Source of the DNA: a virus
DNA: 38,731 nt
IMG/VR virus record: IMGVR_UViG_3300009506_000106
Coordinates: 1 to 38,731 of that record
Reading direction: 5' to 3' (one strand)
Below the pieces are notes generated by a model. That model was given only the letters and a program-made list of their open reading frames with translations, had not been told where the DNA came from and did no database searches. A program made the position numbers and the translations under genes. Of the stretch, positions 24,068-31,143 are shown piece after piece. The stretch's first letter is position 1, and every line of letters begins with the position of its first letter.

Positions 24068-24463
24068 TCACCTCCTTTGTGCTTCAAGATTAACAATAAA
24101 ACGTGCTCGGTTGTTCTCATCCCGATCCAGTAGGAACGGTTCATTCAAACAACGGATCACTGTATATAGAGACCCGTTCCATGTTTCCGGTCCACGCCCA
24201 TGGAGACAGTTCTTTATATCGAATGCAAGACTCCAACCAGTAGGATACGACCTATTCCTGATTTGAATCTGTAAGTGCGGGTAGCCATACGAGCTATCGT
24301 TTCCCAATGTCAGATCAGGAGTGCCACCCGGTGTATCAAATATCGTCACGCAGTTGTCCGGTGACGTCGGCTCCATGCCGATGAAAAGATCAGTGCCGAA
24401 AGTGAGCCCAAGGGCGGATTCGGCGACCAGTATGTCTTTGATGTCTTCTGATGGCGGATTCAT
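24068..24463 (-). CDS. Tail terminator / minor capsid-type protein (131 aa)
   Basis: The sequence GTDLFIGMEPTSPDNCVTIF, then DTPGGTPDL, YGYPHLQIQIRNRSYPTGWS, and ENNRARFIVNLEAQRR matches the phage family that Pfam-style annotation calls minor capsid protein from bacteriophage and that fills the tail terminator slot (family knowledge). It sits right before the tail tube gene, the usual place. Its ATG overlaps the stop of the neck gene by 4 bp. The ribosome site of the tail tube lies inside its last codons. Confidence 0.75.
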   Translation of the reverse strand: MNPPSEDIKDILVAESALGLTFGTDLFIGMEPTSPDNCVTIFDTPGGTPDLTLGNDSSYGYPHLQIQIRNRSYPTGWSLAFDIKNCLHGRGPETWNGSLYTVIRCLNEPFLLDRDENNRARFIVNLEAQRR

Positions 24464-24963
24464 ATTTTCATTCGCCTCGCGAGTTCTGGCAGGAACCTGC
24501 TATAATACCGTGCGAGTGCTGCCTCGAAAAATTTTGCCCCGGTGGGTGCCTTTACTGCACCCGCCTTCGGTTGCTTGAAATTTGCCCCTACCATTTCATG
24601 GACATATACTGCATAAAATGCAGAAAACCCCATGACCACTATTTTCGAATCAAACGCCCTATACTGATTCCTGACCTTCGATTTTACCGTCGAATGGTCT
24701 GCCGACATTTTCCCCGCCTGATCACCGATGAACCTGGGAGCTTTACCGGCAGGCTCGGCACCGCCCTCTACTGCAATAATAAACCAACTGTTCCGAAGGT
24801 TGCCCTGGTCGACCGGAATTGAGGGCGCATTGTTATCCATGCTCCTCCTGATTCCGATGGCGATTTCTATAAGGGCAGGCGTCGACCTCATCTTGAGTTG
24901 ATCTATTGCCTTTGTAAGGTTGCGACTTATCGTCTCGATACCGCTCACCTTCCCGCGCATCAT
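24460..24963 (-). CDS. HK97 gp10-like neck / tail completion protein
   Basis: The 167-residue protein reads RNLTKAIDQLKMRSTPALIE, then PVDQGNLRNSWFI, later VVMGFSAFYAVYVHEMVGAN and FFEAALARYYSRFL. The D-x-G-x-L-R-x-S-W segment and the FSAFYAVYVHE segment are the hallmarks of HK97 gp10-like tail completion proteins (family knowledge), which help join tail to head. Gene order (connector, closure, gp10-like, terminator, tube) supports this. The ATG overlaps the upstream stop as ATGA. Confidence 0.82.
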   Translation of the reverse strand: MMRGKVSGIETISRNLTKAIDQLKMRSTPALIEIAIGIRRSMDNNAPSIPVDQGNLRNSWFIIAVEGGAEPAGKAPRFIGDQAGKMSADHSTVKSKVRNQYRAFDSKIVVMGFSAFYAVYVHEMVGANFKQPKAGAVKAPTGAKFFEAALARYYSRFLPELARRMKI

Positions 24964-25313
24964 AGGTATGCCTTTCGATAAAATCTGCCAGAATTCATGG
25001 TCGGTATTTTATCGAACCGGATGATTTCATATACCCCGGATACTGACCTGGGGTCATCCTCCTGATTGGAATCCAAATCATCCAATTCTCCGAGGTAGAG
25101 CATGCCCTGCTCATCCAAATCCTGAGACACTTCGACAATTGCTCTACAGGCGACCTCGCGACCGCTATTATTTCTAATTATCCGGGTGGAATCTACCCAC
25201 CTGCAGGTGATTTCAACCGGATCGGCGTATGTAAAACCGCCGTATCCATCATCAGTAGGAGTCCCCCAATATATTGCCGTCTGATTCTGATTTCGGTTTG
25301 GGAATACGCTCAT
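24960..25313 (-). CDS. Head closure / head-tail adaptor protein (117 aa)
   Basis: AGAGG precedes the ATG at 25313 by 5 bases. The small beta-rich protein (QTAIYWGTPTDDGYGGFTYA, then CRWVDSTRIIRNNSGREVAC, VYEIIRFDKIPTMNSG) has the pattern of phage head closure or stopper proteins of the SPP1 gp16/HK97 gp7 slot: an early tyrosine-tryptophan strand, a W/D segment, and a final strand with IIRFDKIP. Position directly after the connector supports the call. It would sit below the connector ring and stop DNA leaking before the tail joins. Confidence 0.72.
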   Translation of the reverse strand: MSVFPNRNQNQTAIYWGTPTDDGYGGFTYADPVEITCRWVDSTRIIRNNSGREVACRAIVEVSQDLDEQGMLYLGELDDLDSNQEDDPRSVSGVYEIIRFDKIPTMNSGRFYRKAYL

Positions 25314-25321
25314 ATCAACCT

Positions 25322-25708
25322 CTATTCAAAACTGGTAACTGCACGTATGGATGCCCTCTTCTTGCCAGATCCCTGAGCGAATTTACCGGATGTGTCTATC
25401 ATTAAAACCTGCTGACCGTATCGAGTCCCCTGGAGCCCCAAACCGGTTTTGCCCTCGTAGATGATTCTGGCTTGCTCGGCAGCCTCCTCCTGCGCCTGTC
25501 GCAGGAGTGTCGATGCCAGTAAATGTGCAGTAAGCCATTTCTCGATCGATGCCTTCTGAGCATCGGTAAGAGACGTATCCGACCCCACGACGTCGGTTAC
25601 AATGGCATTGGCATCGTCTATAAAAGACTGGATTATCTCATCATCGGAATCGCCGAGATCCGATGTGTCGATGATGAGCTTGACATCAGATGGTTGCGTT
25701 CTGGACAT
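25322..25708 (-). CDS. Head-tail connector protein (128 aa)
   Basis: GGGAG lies 7 bases before the ATG. The N-terminal part DSDDEIIQSFIDDANAIVTD, the helix IEKWLTAHLLASTLLRQAQE and the tail GLQGTRYGQQVLMIDTSGKF fit the small helical connectors (gp6-like or DUF4054-like) that bind under the portal (family knowledge). The gene resumes the morphogenesis order after the glycan cassette. It is the first gene after the parS-like palindrome, which lies only 12 bp upstream of its start. Confidence 0.75.
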   Translation of the reverse strand: MSRTQPSDVKLIIDTSDLGDSDDEIIQSFIDDANAIVTDVVGSDTSLTDAQKASIEKWLTAHLLASTLLRQAQEEAAEQARIIYEGKTGLGLQGTRYGQQVLMIDTSGKFAQGSGKKRASIRAVTSFE

Positions 25709-25720
25709 TTTTGATCTCCC

Positions 25721-25734
25721 GTTTCACGTGAAAC
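25721..25734. other. parS-like palindrome GTTTCACGTGAAAC
   Basis: This perfect 14-bp palindrome equals the inner 14 bases of the bacterial centromere consensus parS (TGTTTCACGTGAAACA, established). Only the outermost pair differs: C at 25720 and T at 25735. It lies in the 34-bp gap between the second sulfotransferase and the connector gene. A random 14-mer match in 38.7 kb would be expected about 0.00015 times. It may bind host ParB; alternatively it is a short RNA hairpin (stem GUUUC/GAAAC) between operon parts. Confidence 0.6.
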
Positions 25735-25742
25735 TTGCAGTA

Positions 25743-26477
25743 TTATTTCCTGGCTTTCCATAGCTTCGGGTCAATGAACGATAACGCCTTGCTGTTCCAT
25801 TGCAGTCCGAGCCATTCGACTGTTTCCATGATCTGCCGGTAATCGCCGAGCACCATGCGTTCTGGCCATACGATCTTGACATTGAGACCGCACTGTATCA
25901 TCTCGATGAATCGCTCTTCATGCCTTTCAATCCACCACCGCCAGGCTTCTTTTTCATCGGACGCGCCAACTGCCTTCTGATTTTCCTCCCGCCGAAACCG
26001 GTTCATGAAACTGGTTTTAATGCAGGAGGCGATAATGTCGCCCGGTCGCCTTCTAACGATAATCCACTTGGCATTCGGGAATGCATAGCTCCAAATCGGC
26101 CACATGAGGCACATTTTCGCGCCCTTATAGAACCACTGCCGGTCTTCCTTATAACCCTCCTCGGTCATTACTGTCAGTATACGAGCTTTCCAATCAGGCG
26201 GGATCGGGAGCTCTCCTGCAACCGGCAGTGGGTACTGGCATTTATCGTCGAGCCCCTGCGACCTGAGAAATGGTTTGACGACGCTATTTCTGATCCGCGC
26301 ATTCTCGAACATGCCCTTCTGATTGTTTTTATTTGGTCCGGACATACGTCCGCCGAACGCCCCGCAGATATTGATCACGCCACCGACGAGACTGGTGCCA
26401 GATCTCGCGCATCCTGTAATCAGTATCGGCTCTTCCCGGTACCGGTACCGCTTCAATGTATCCTCCTGATTATTCAT
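25743..26477 (-). CDS. PAPS-type sulfotransferase 2 (244 aa)
   Basis: The start at 26477 overlaps the upstream stop as ATGA. Residues 17-30 read PILITGCARSGTSL, the 5'-phosphosulfate-binding loop of sulfotransferases. PNAKWIIVRRRPGDIIASCI further on matches the 3'-phosphate-binding motif (R..P.D...S) (family knowledge). The protein would move a sulfuryl group from PAPS to a hydroxyl or amine, most likely on a sugar, in the cytoplasm. A basic aromatic segment (EAWRWWIERHEERFIEMIQC) may line the acceptor site. It is last in the GT/ST block. No membrane span, so it differs from Golgi-type enzymes. Acceptor unknown. Confidence 0.8.
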   Translation of the reverse strand: MNNQEDTLKRYRYREEPILITGCARSGTSLVGGVINICGAFGGRMSGPNKNNQKGMFENARIRNSVVKPFLRSQGLDDKCQYPLPVAGELPIPPDWKARILTVMTEEGYKEDRQWFYKGAKMCLMWPIWSYAFPNAKWIIVRRRPGDIIASCIKTSFMNRFRREENQKAVGASDEKEAWRWWIERHEERFIEMIQCGLNVKIVWPERMVLGDYRQIMETVEWLGLQWNSKALSFIDPKLWKARK

Positions 26478-27217
26478 ATCCAGTATCCTCTTATCCAAGG
26501 GTCTTTGATTTGATGGGGTCGAGGCACCCCATGGCAAGAAACGATTCTTGCATCCTTTGGCAGTCTTCTGGTCGGTGCCACATGCCGTTTATAGCTCACG
26601 ACCTGATTAGGGGCATACTGATCCCACCGGTCTGCATATTCTCCGATGCATTTTCGGATCCAGTATCTCTCGCGCCCGGATGTCTCTTCGATTGCGCCGT
26701 CCACGTCTTTGATGAACGGTTTCCAGAAAACAGATTCCGCCTTCGCGCCTGCAGTAAAGCTCATGATGTCGCCGTCCAGTTTCCATTCGAGCCCCCGCTT
26801 GAATTTAGATCTGGCGCAGAATTCTCCATGATAATTGAGAAAATCCGTTAGGTCGCCCACGATAATGATATCGATATCCAGGCATAAAACCTGATGCCCG
26901 AATAGACCTGCATCCCTGGAGAACATGAAAAGCCGGGGCAGTACGCCATGTTGCGTTACCATCGGGAACTGTCTTGTCTCGATTTCCGGGTCGAGCCCCA
27001 CGAGCTCTTCATTCGTAAAGCAGATGAAGTCCACCTGGCGTCCTGCATATCTCCTGATGCCGTTGAAGAGATTATTGATATATCGGCCAGGCAGGTTATC
27101 GGATACCGTCCCTGCACGTTTCATGAATTTTTTCTGCAGGTTTTTATGACCGTCAACCGGCGTATAATCCGGTTGTTGCCATCGGTCGCCCTGCCAGTAA
27201 AAGCAGATTATTTTCAT
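26474..27217 (-). CDS. GT-A glycosyltransferase 3 (247 aa)
   Basis: The start at 27217 overlaps the previous stop as ATGA. The protein begins MKIICFYWQGDRW and carries VLCLDIDIIIVGDL near residue 110, with Asp114-x-Asp116 as the metal-binding DxD motif of GT-A enzymes, in the setting seen in GT8-like proteins (family knowledge). A later segment (FCARSKFKRGLEWKLDGDIM) could form the acceptor site. It shares the ICxYWQGD start with the two other transferases of the block but is the most divergent. Donor and acceptor sugars cannot be told from sequence. Confidence 0.75.
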   Translation of the reverse strand: MKIICFYWQGDRWQQPDYTPVDGHKNLQKKFMKRAGTVSDNLPGRYINNLFNGIRRYAGRQVDFICFTNEELVGLDPEIETRQFPMVTQHGVLPRLFMFSRDAGLFGHQVLCLDIDIIIVGDLTDFLNYHGEFCARSKFKRGLEWKLDGDIMSFTAGAKAESVFWKPFIKDVDGAIEETSGRERYWIRKCIGEYADRWDQYAPNQVVSYKRHVAPTRRLPKDARIVSCHGVPRPHQIKDPWIRGYWI

Positions 27218-27885
27218 TGATTGCCTCTCGCCATGGGCAGGAGCCAAGGATATTTGGATGCAGGGTTATAAAACGATCCGTCCTTCGGCTGCCCGGTGAT
27301 TATTATCGCGTCGTCGGGTGCTTTTTTTGAACTGCACTTTCCGAGCTTCGCGAGCCATTCTGATGGGAATGTCGGTTGGTCCGGGATCAGGTCTCCCATC
27401 ATGTCCTGATCACTCCGGTATTTCTGCATGAACGCATCCGATCTCTTTCTAAACATTTCGTAAAGATCTGACATGCACCCCGGGTCAAATAGCATGGTCG
27501 ACGCCTGATATTTGAGCACGGACTGCTCTTTCATGAACCCCGGCTTGTTATCATATGGCGTCGGGAACATGACCAGATTGCCGGGATAATCGAGAATCGG
27601 CGAAAGGTCGCGGATCACATAGGAGTCCAGATCGAGATACAATGTCCTGCCAGGAGGCATGTCCGGTCGGTGTAGTTCCATTTTTGACCACCACCCCGGA
27701 AAATTGTGCCTCAATGGAATTATTGTCGCAGGAAAACTCAGGCGCAATTCCACATTGCTCAAAATATAAAAATCGAACGGTCGGTCAATATGATGCCATA
27801 CTGACTGCCATAGGTGATGGATGTTATCGGCGCCGAAATCGCGCCCACGGAAATCACCCTGCCAGTATAGACAAATCACATTCAT
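27214..27885 (-). CDS. GT-A glycosyltransferase 2 (223 aa)
   Basis: The start at 27885 overlaps the sulfotransferase stop as ATGA. The sequence MNVICLYWQGDFRGR, then FPGWWSKMELHRPDMPPGRT, LYLDLDSYVI (DxD at residues 85-87) and KYRSDQDMMGDLIPD aligns by eye with glycosyltransferase 1 over its whole length, including the P-x-EW-x-xKLG segment. The two are clearly paralogues. The fold should be GT-A with metal-dependent sugar transfer from a nucleotide sugar in the cytoplasm. The 223 residues lack any membrane anchor. It is separated from its paralogue by a sulfotransferase gene. Confidence 0.78.
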   Translation of the reverse strand: MNVICLYWQGDFRGRDFGADNIHHLWQSVWHHIDRPFDFYILSNVELRLSFPATIIPLRHNFPGWWSKMELHRPDMPPGRTLYLDLDSYVIRDLSPILDYPGNLVMFPTPYDNKPGFMKEQSVLKYQASTMLFDPGCMSDLYEMFRKRSDAFMQKYRSDQDMMGDLIPDQPTFPSEWLAKLGKCSSKKAPDDAIIITGQPKDGSFYNPASKYPWLLPMARGNQ

Positions 27886-28523
27886 TTCATCATCCCCGGC
27901 TTGAGCCATTCATTGATTTTCTGCCAGTCTTCCCGGATGCCGACAAAATTAAAAAGACTTTTTATGTCTTTTTCTCTCCTCTCGGATATCGCCTTCACAT
28001 CCGCTCTAAACACATTCTGAACAGTCGTTTCGACTTCTGTCTGTCGGTATTTTAGGGCAGTAATAAAATCTATCCTCTGTATTTTCGGTCGTTTACGCAT
28101 GCCGGGATGCCGGTCTGTACTATCGAGGATGCTCAATGTCGGGCGTTCTGTCATGATCCATAGCGCATTCGGGAAGAGGGCGTCCCATAATTTGTAAAAT
28201 ACGAGCGTCCAGGACGTCTTAACGAGCCACCTCTGCCTGGGGGGTACTATACCCCTCAGTTCATCCAGAACGTCAGAAGGCGACGACGTAGCGGATTCTG
28301 GCAACGGGATTTTCCAGTTCTTGTAGCCCACTTTTTTCGCCTCGCGCTTCATGATGCCCTTGATATCGATATTTTCTGATCCGAAATTGGAGTTGCTACC
28401 GGGGTACCGGGTCGTCCTGGCGTGACCTACCCATACCCCATGCTGATGCAGGAGACCGGCGAGCATCGTGGTGCCAGACCGGGGTGGACCGGCGATAAGT
28501 ATCGGATACTGATCTATTTCCAT
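27882..28523 (-). CDS. PAPS-type sulfotransferase 1 (213 aa)
   Basis: Residues 7-20 read PILIAGPPRSGTTM, the phosphosulfate-binding loop. NALWIMTERPTLSILDSTDR later fits the 3'-phosphate-binding region, with Arg and Ser at the expected spacing (family knowledge). WLVKTSWTLVFYKLWDALFP supplies the usual strand before it. The gene overlaps glycosyltransferase 1 by 10 bp and glycosyltransferase 2 as ATGA, so synthesis of transferase and sulfotransferase is coupled. Acceptor unknown, with a glycan made by the neighbours the obvious candidate. It shares the loop with sulfotransferase 2 but little else, so the two probably act on different positions. Confidence 0.8.
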   Translation of the reverse strand: MEIDQYPILIAGPPRSGTTMLAGLLHQHGVWVGHARTTRYPGSNSNFGSENIDIKGIMKREAKKVGYKNWKIPLPESATSSPSDVLDELRGIVPPRQRWLVKTSWTLVFYKLWDALFPNALWIMTERPTLSILDSTDRHPGMRKRPKIQRIDFITALKYRQTEVETTVQNVFRADVKAISERREKDIKSLFNFVGIREDWQKINEWLKPGMMK

Positions 28524-29215
28524 AATTTTCTGAACTCCGGGAACCGCTTTGATGCGATCATGTTTTTTAACGGCATCGCGAGCAGTATTTTGACATCCTC
28601 CGGGATCTGATCGAGCTTTCCAGTCCGCCTATCGATAAATGCACCGAGCTTTCTAATCCATTCCGGTGGGTATTTCGTGAAGTCAGACCAGAATCGTTTC
28701 AAATAATCCTGATCTGACCGGTAATTCGCCATGAAATATTCTGGCGCCTCTTTGAATGCGTCATATATCTCGCTCATGGTGCCGGTATTGAAACTCATTA
28801 CTGAGGAGTTGTACCCATGGGACATCCTCGGATTGCCCTTATCCTTCGTCTGAGCAGGAGATATCATCATCCGATTGCCGTGACCGTTCATGACGAAAAA
28901 ATCGATCTCCTGCAGTATTACCAGGTCCAAGTCGAGATATAGCACCCGGTCATATTTAAACGGCAGATCTGCCCGGAATATTTCTATTTTCGACCACCAC
29001 CCCTGCCAGTCATGTAGTAACGGCAGGACGGTGACGCCATCGATCACGAATTCATGATTGGAAAGGCAGACGAATTCATAGGGGCTCGTCGACCACCTTC
29101 TGACCATCTTGTGAAGGCGATCCACCCATAACGGCGAATACTGCGTTTGCACATACCCGTCAGAATTGAAATCGCCCATCCAAAGGACGCAGATGACTGT
29201 TACACCGTTTTCCAT
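28514..29215 (-). CDS. GT-A glycosyltransferase 1 (233 aa)
   Basis: The gene overlaps the methyltransferase by 16 bp. It begins MENGVTVICVLWMGDFNSDG, carries GWWSKIEIFRADLPF and VLYLDLDLVIL (DxD at residues 95-97), and later NYRSDQDYLKRFWSDF and PPEWIRKLG. These are GT-A features with GT8-like spacing (family knowledge). It is the closest relative of glycosyltransferase 2. There is no signal peptide or membrane span; the WW pair and the YRSDQD box are probably in or near the active site. Substrates unknown. Confidence 0.78.
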   Translation of the reverse strand: MENGVTVICVLWMGDFNSDGYVQTQYSPLWVDRLHKMVRRWSTSPYEFVCLSNHEFVIDGVTVLPLLHDWQGWWSKIEIFRADLPFKYDRVLYLDLDLVILQEIDFFVMNGHGNRMMISPAQTKDKGNPRMSHGYNSSVMSFNTGTMSEIYDAFKEAPEYFMANYRSDQDYLKRFWSDFTKYPPEWIRKLGAFIDRRTGKLDQIPEDVKILLAMPLKNMIASKRFPEFRKLWK

Positions 29216-29727
29216 AAGTACCAGAACCTATCCTGCCTGAGCTTGATATTGTCCCGACCATAAAATTCGTCTACTGCCTGCACGACACCGGGAAACCGCC
29301 TCTGATGATAATCATGACCGCAGATCAATCCGCCGGCGCGAACTTTCGGATGCCATGCCTTGATATCCTCCAGGCAACATTCATAGGAATGATCTGCATC
29401 GATAAAGACAAAATCGAGGGATGCGTCCTTGACGCGCCCAGCAGCAGTAACACTCGGAAACGGCAGTATTTTTATCCGGTTGCGGTATCTCCTAATCCGT
29501 TTTTCCCAGAGAGCCTTCGCGGTGCCGGTCGTGCAGTACATCGGGTGCTTTTTATCGAGATGCCTCGGTCCGGGATAATAAGCCACCTCGATGAGAACAA
29601 GCTCAGGATTCTTTTTGAGAAGTTCCATGGCGGTCTTTCCGTTCCCGGTACCGACTTCTGCACCCCGGGTCAATTTGTGATCCCGGATAAAATCATTGAT
29701 AATGTGAAATCGTTTTATTCCGTTCAT
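29200..29727 (-). CDS. Class I SAM-dependent methyltransferase (175 aa)
   Basis: The ATG at 29727 is chosen because AGGAG lies 7 bases upstream and because it overlaps the radical SAM stop as ATGA; the frame is open further upstream. Motif I is GAEVGTGNGKTAMELL (residues 22-37), followed by a strand ending in Glu (LVLIEVAYYPG). The later segment SLDFVFIDADHSYECCLEDI, then GGLICGHDYHQRRFPGVVQA, is the signature of the Methyltransf_24 / TylF-like group, which often O-methylates sugars and uses metal bound by Asp/His (family knowledge). It may methylate the glycan made by the adjacent transferases. Confidence 0.8.
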   Translation of the reverse strand: MNGIKRFHIINDFIRDHKLTRGAEVGTGNGKTAMELLKKNPELVLIEVAYYPGPRHLDKKHPMYCTTGTAKALWEKRIRRYRNRIKILPFPSVTAAGRVKDASLDFVFIDADHSYECCLEDIKAWHPKVRAGGLICGHDYHQRRFPGVVQAVDEFYGRDNIKLRQDRFWYLWKTV

Positions 29728-30914
29728 TTGGAGCTCCTGCATTTTCTGTATGCAGATCTTAAATCCCGCTCGGTGAGCCCATGGGGTATGAATATGAGCT
29801 CGCGGTTGTTCCACTGTTTCCAGTCATAGGTTTTAACCGTGCCGAATTCCTTTCTTTTCTGCCAGAACACCGAGCCGGGATACGGGATGGCATACCCGAA
29901 GAACGGATTGCCGTCAGTACCGATTGCCCTGGAGAGCCGATAGGTGGCATCGAGCGATTCGAGGGTCTCGCCCATGTTTCCGATCATCCATAGGCAGTGC
30001 AGTTGAATTTTTCCTTTGCGCCTTTTGACCATCTCATGGACTTTGACATAATCGGCAGTCGTTGCCCGTTTGTTGATCGTTTTTAGCACCCGGTCGTCTC
30101 CTGATTCTGCCCCCAAGCTCAGTTTATCGACGCCCATTTCAATGAAGGCATCGAGCTTTTCTTCTGTCAGTGTTTTGCCGTGGACGAACACCTGGAACCT
30201 CATCTGCACCTTGCGGTTCTTGAGAGCCAGTATGAACCTTTCGAGCCAGTTCATATTGAGACCGAAAATGTCGTCATAAATAAAGAGGCGTTTCCATCTA
30301 AAGAACCCTTCCAGGCAGGAGATATAGAGGGCAGCCTCGTCTGGATCAGGTGTCAGTACTTTCCTCGATTCGGAGCAGAAATGGCAATTGAACATGCATC
30401 CCCTGGAGAGCAATACCGCAGGCTTTTTCCGTTCTGGTCTCGCGAGCATGTATCTTTTGACGAACTGCGGGGAAGGGAATTCCATCTCGATGAAATCCTC
30501 GAATTCAAATGGTCTGCCGTATATGATATGATCGTTTTCTGATCCGTTTGCGATACCTTCCATGGCATACTCGCCGTCCCCGATCACGATGTGATTTGCA
30601 GTCTTTACGTCGAGATCCAGGAGCATATCGAGAACGTCAGGCTGAAAGTGGCGCCCACCGAGAACCAGTTTTGCATTCGGGAACCTCTCCCGCACCGACG
30701 CCATCACCCTCGGCAGTAAATGGCGCGTTACTGTCGACGAGCTTATCCCGACGATGTCGTAATAACCGCCGATGATCTCTACCGGCAGTGATGTGAGTCC
30801 CCATAAATGCAGGAAATCGACATCGAATCCCTTTCTGCCGAGGTAATCATAAATCGAATAGAGACCAATCGGGTTGGTGTTCGTCCCGAATGCTATGAGC
30901 AGAATTTTATTCAT
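29724..30914 (-). CDS. Radical SAM enzyme with B12-binding-like domain (396 aa)
   Basis: Residues 1-130 form a Rossmann-like cobalamin-binding type domain (KILLIAFGTNTNPIGLYSIY, YYDIVGISSSTVTRHLLPRV, KLVLGGRHF, VIGDGEYAMEGI). Residues 168-183 hold the cluster motif, Cys173-x3-Cys177-x2-Cys180 (RGCMFNCHFC), followed by a radical SAM barrel (RLFIYDDIFGLN, MGVDKLSLGAESGDDRVLKT). This is the class B radical SAM layout, many members of which methylate unreactive carbon or phosphorus atoms or rearrange sugars (family knowledge). AAGG precedes the start, which overlaps the upstream stop as TAATG. Such an enzyme among phage virion genes is rare. The substrate is unknown; a sugar or lipid is inferred from the neighbours. 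Confidence 0.85.
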   Translation of the reverse strand: MNKILLIAFGTNTNPIGLYSIYDYLGRKGFDVDFLHLWGLTSLPVEIIGGYYDIVGISSSTVTRHLLPRVMASVRERFPNAKLVLGGRHFQPDVLDMLLDLDVKTANHIVIGDGEYAMEGIANGSENDHIIYGRPFEFEDFIEMEFPSPQFVKRYMLARPERKKPAVLLSRGCMFNCHFCSESRKVLTPDPDEAALYISCLEGFFRWKRLFIYDDIFGLNMNWLERFILALKNRKVQMRFQVFVHGKTLTEEKLDAFIEMGVDKLSLGAESGDDRVLKTINKRATTADYVKVHEMVKRRKGKIQLHCLWMIGNMGETLESLDATYRLSRAIGTDGNPFFGYAIPYPGSVFWQKRKEFGTVKTYDWKQWNNRELIFIPHGLTERDLRSAYRKCRSSK

Positions 30915-31117
30915 TAGACCTTCTTGTACGGCTCAGTTATTTTCCATCCGAGTTTTTTGGCGACCTCATTACAACGCTCGATGCCTGCCTTAATCGTTCT
31001 GGTGACGCCGGCGACAAAATATTCCCCGCCTTCTGACTTAATGCGTACTTCGAATTTTTTAGTCGCATATTTGTCTATCATGCCTTTCGCGAGAATCTTT
31101 GGGGTTTTTTTACTCAT
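30914..31117 (-). CDS. Small basic protein (67 aa)
   Basis: AGGAG lies upstream of the ATG at 31117. The lysine-rich protein (MSKKTPKILAKGMIDKYATK, FEVRIKSEGGEYFVAGVTRT, IERCNEVAKKLGWKI) has a beta-beta-alpha pattern like a small ligand- or RNA-binding domain. I do not recognise a family. It is coupled by TAATG overlap to the radical SAM gene and may act with it, for example as a partner or substrate carrier, but this is only context. Confidence 0.55.
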   Translation of the reverse strand: MSKKTPKILAKGMIDKYATKKFEVRIKSEGGEYFVAGVTRTIKAGIERCNEVAKKLGWKITEPYKKV

Positions 31118-31143
31118 GATTAGCTTCTCCTGTCTAATTAGAT

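Noticed and set aside
25800-26513. Long plus-strand open frame of 237 codons opposite the second sulfotransferase
   Set aside because: It mirrors a well-supported sulfotransferase gene, lacks a ribosome site and has a composition typical of an antisense shadow.
30180-30542. Plus-strand open frame opposite the radical SAM gene
   Set aside because: The opposite strand carries the conserved barrel and cluster motif; this frame has no start signal.
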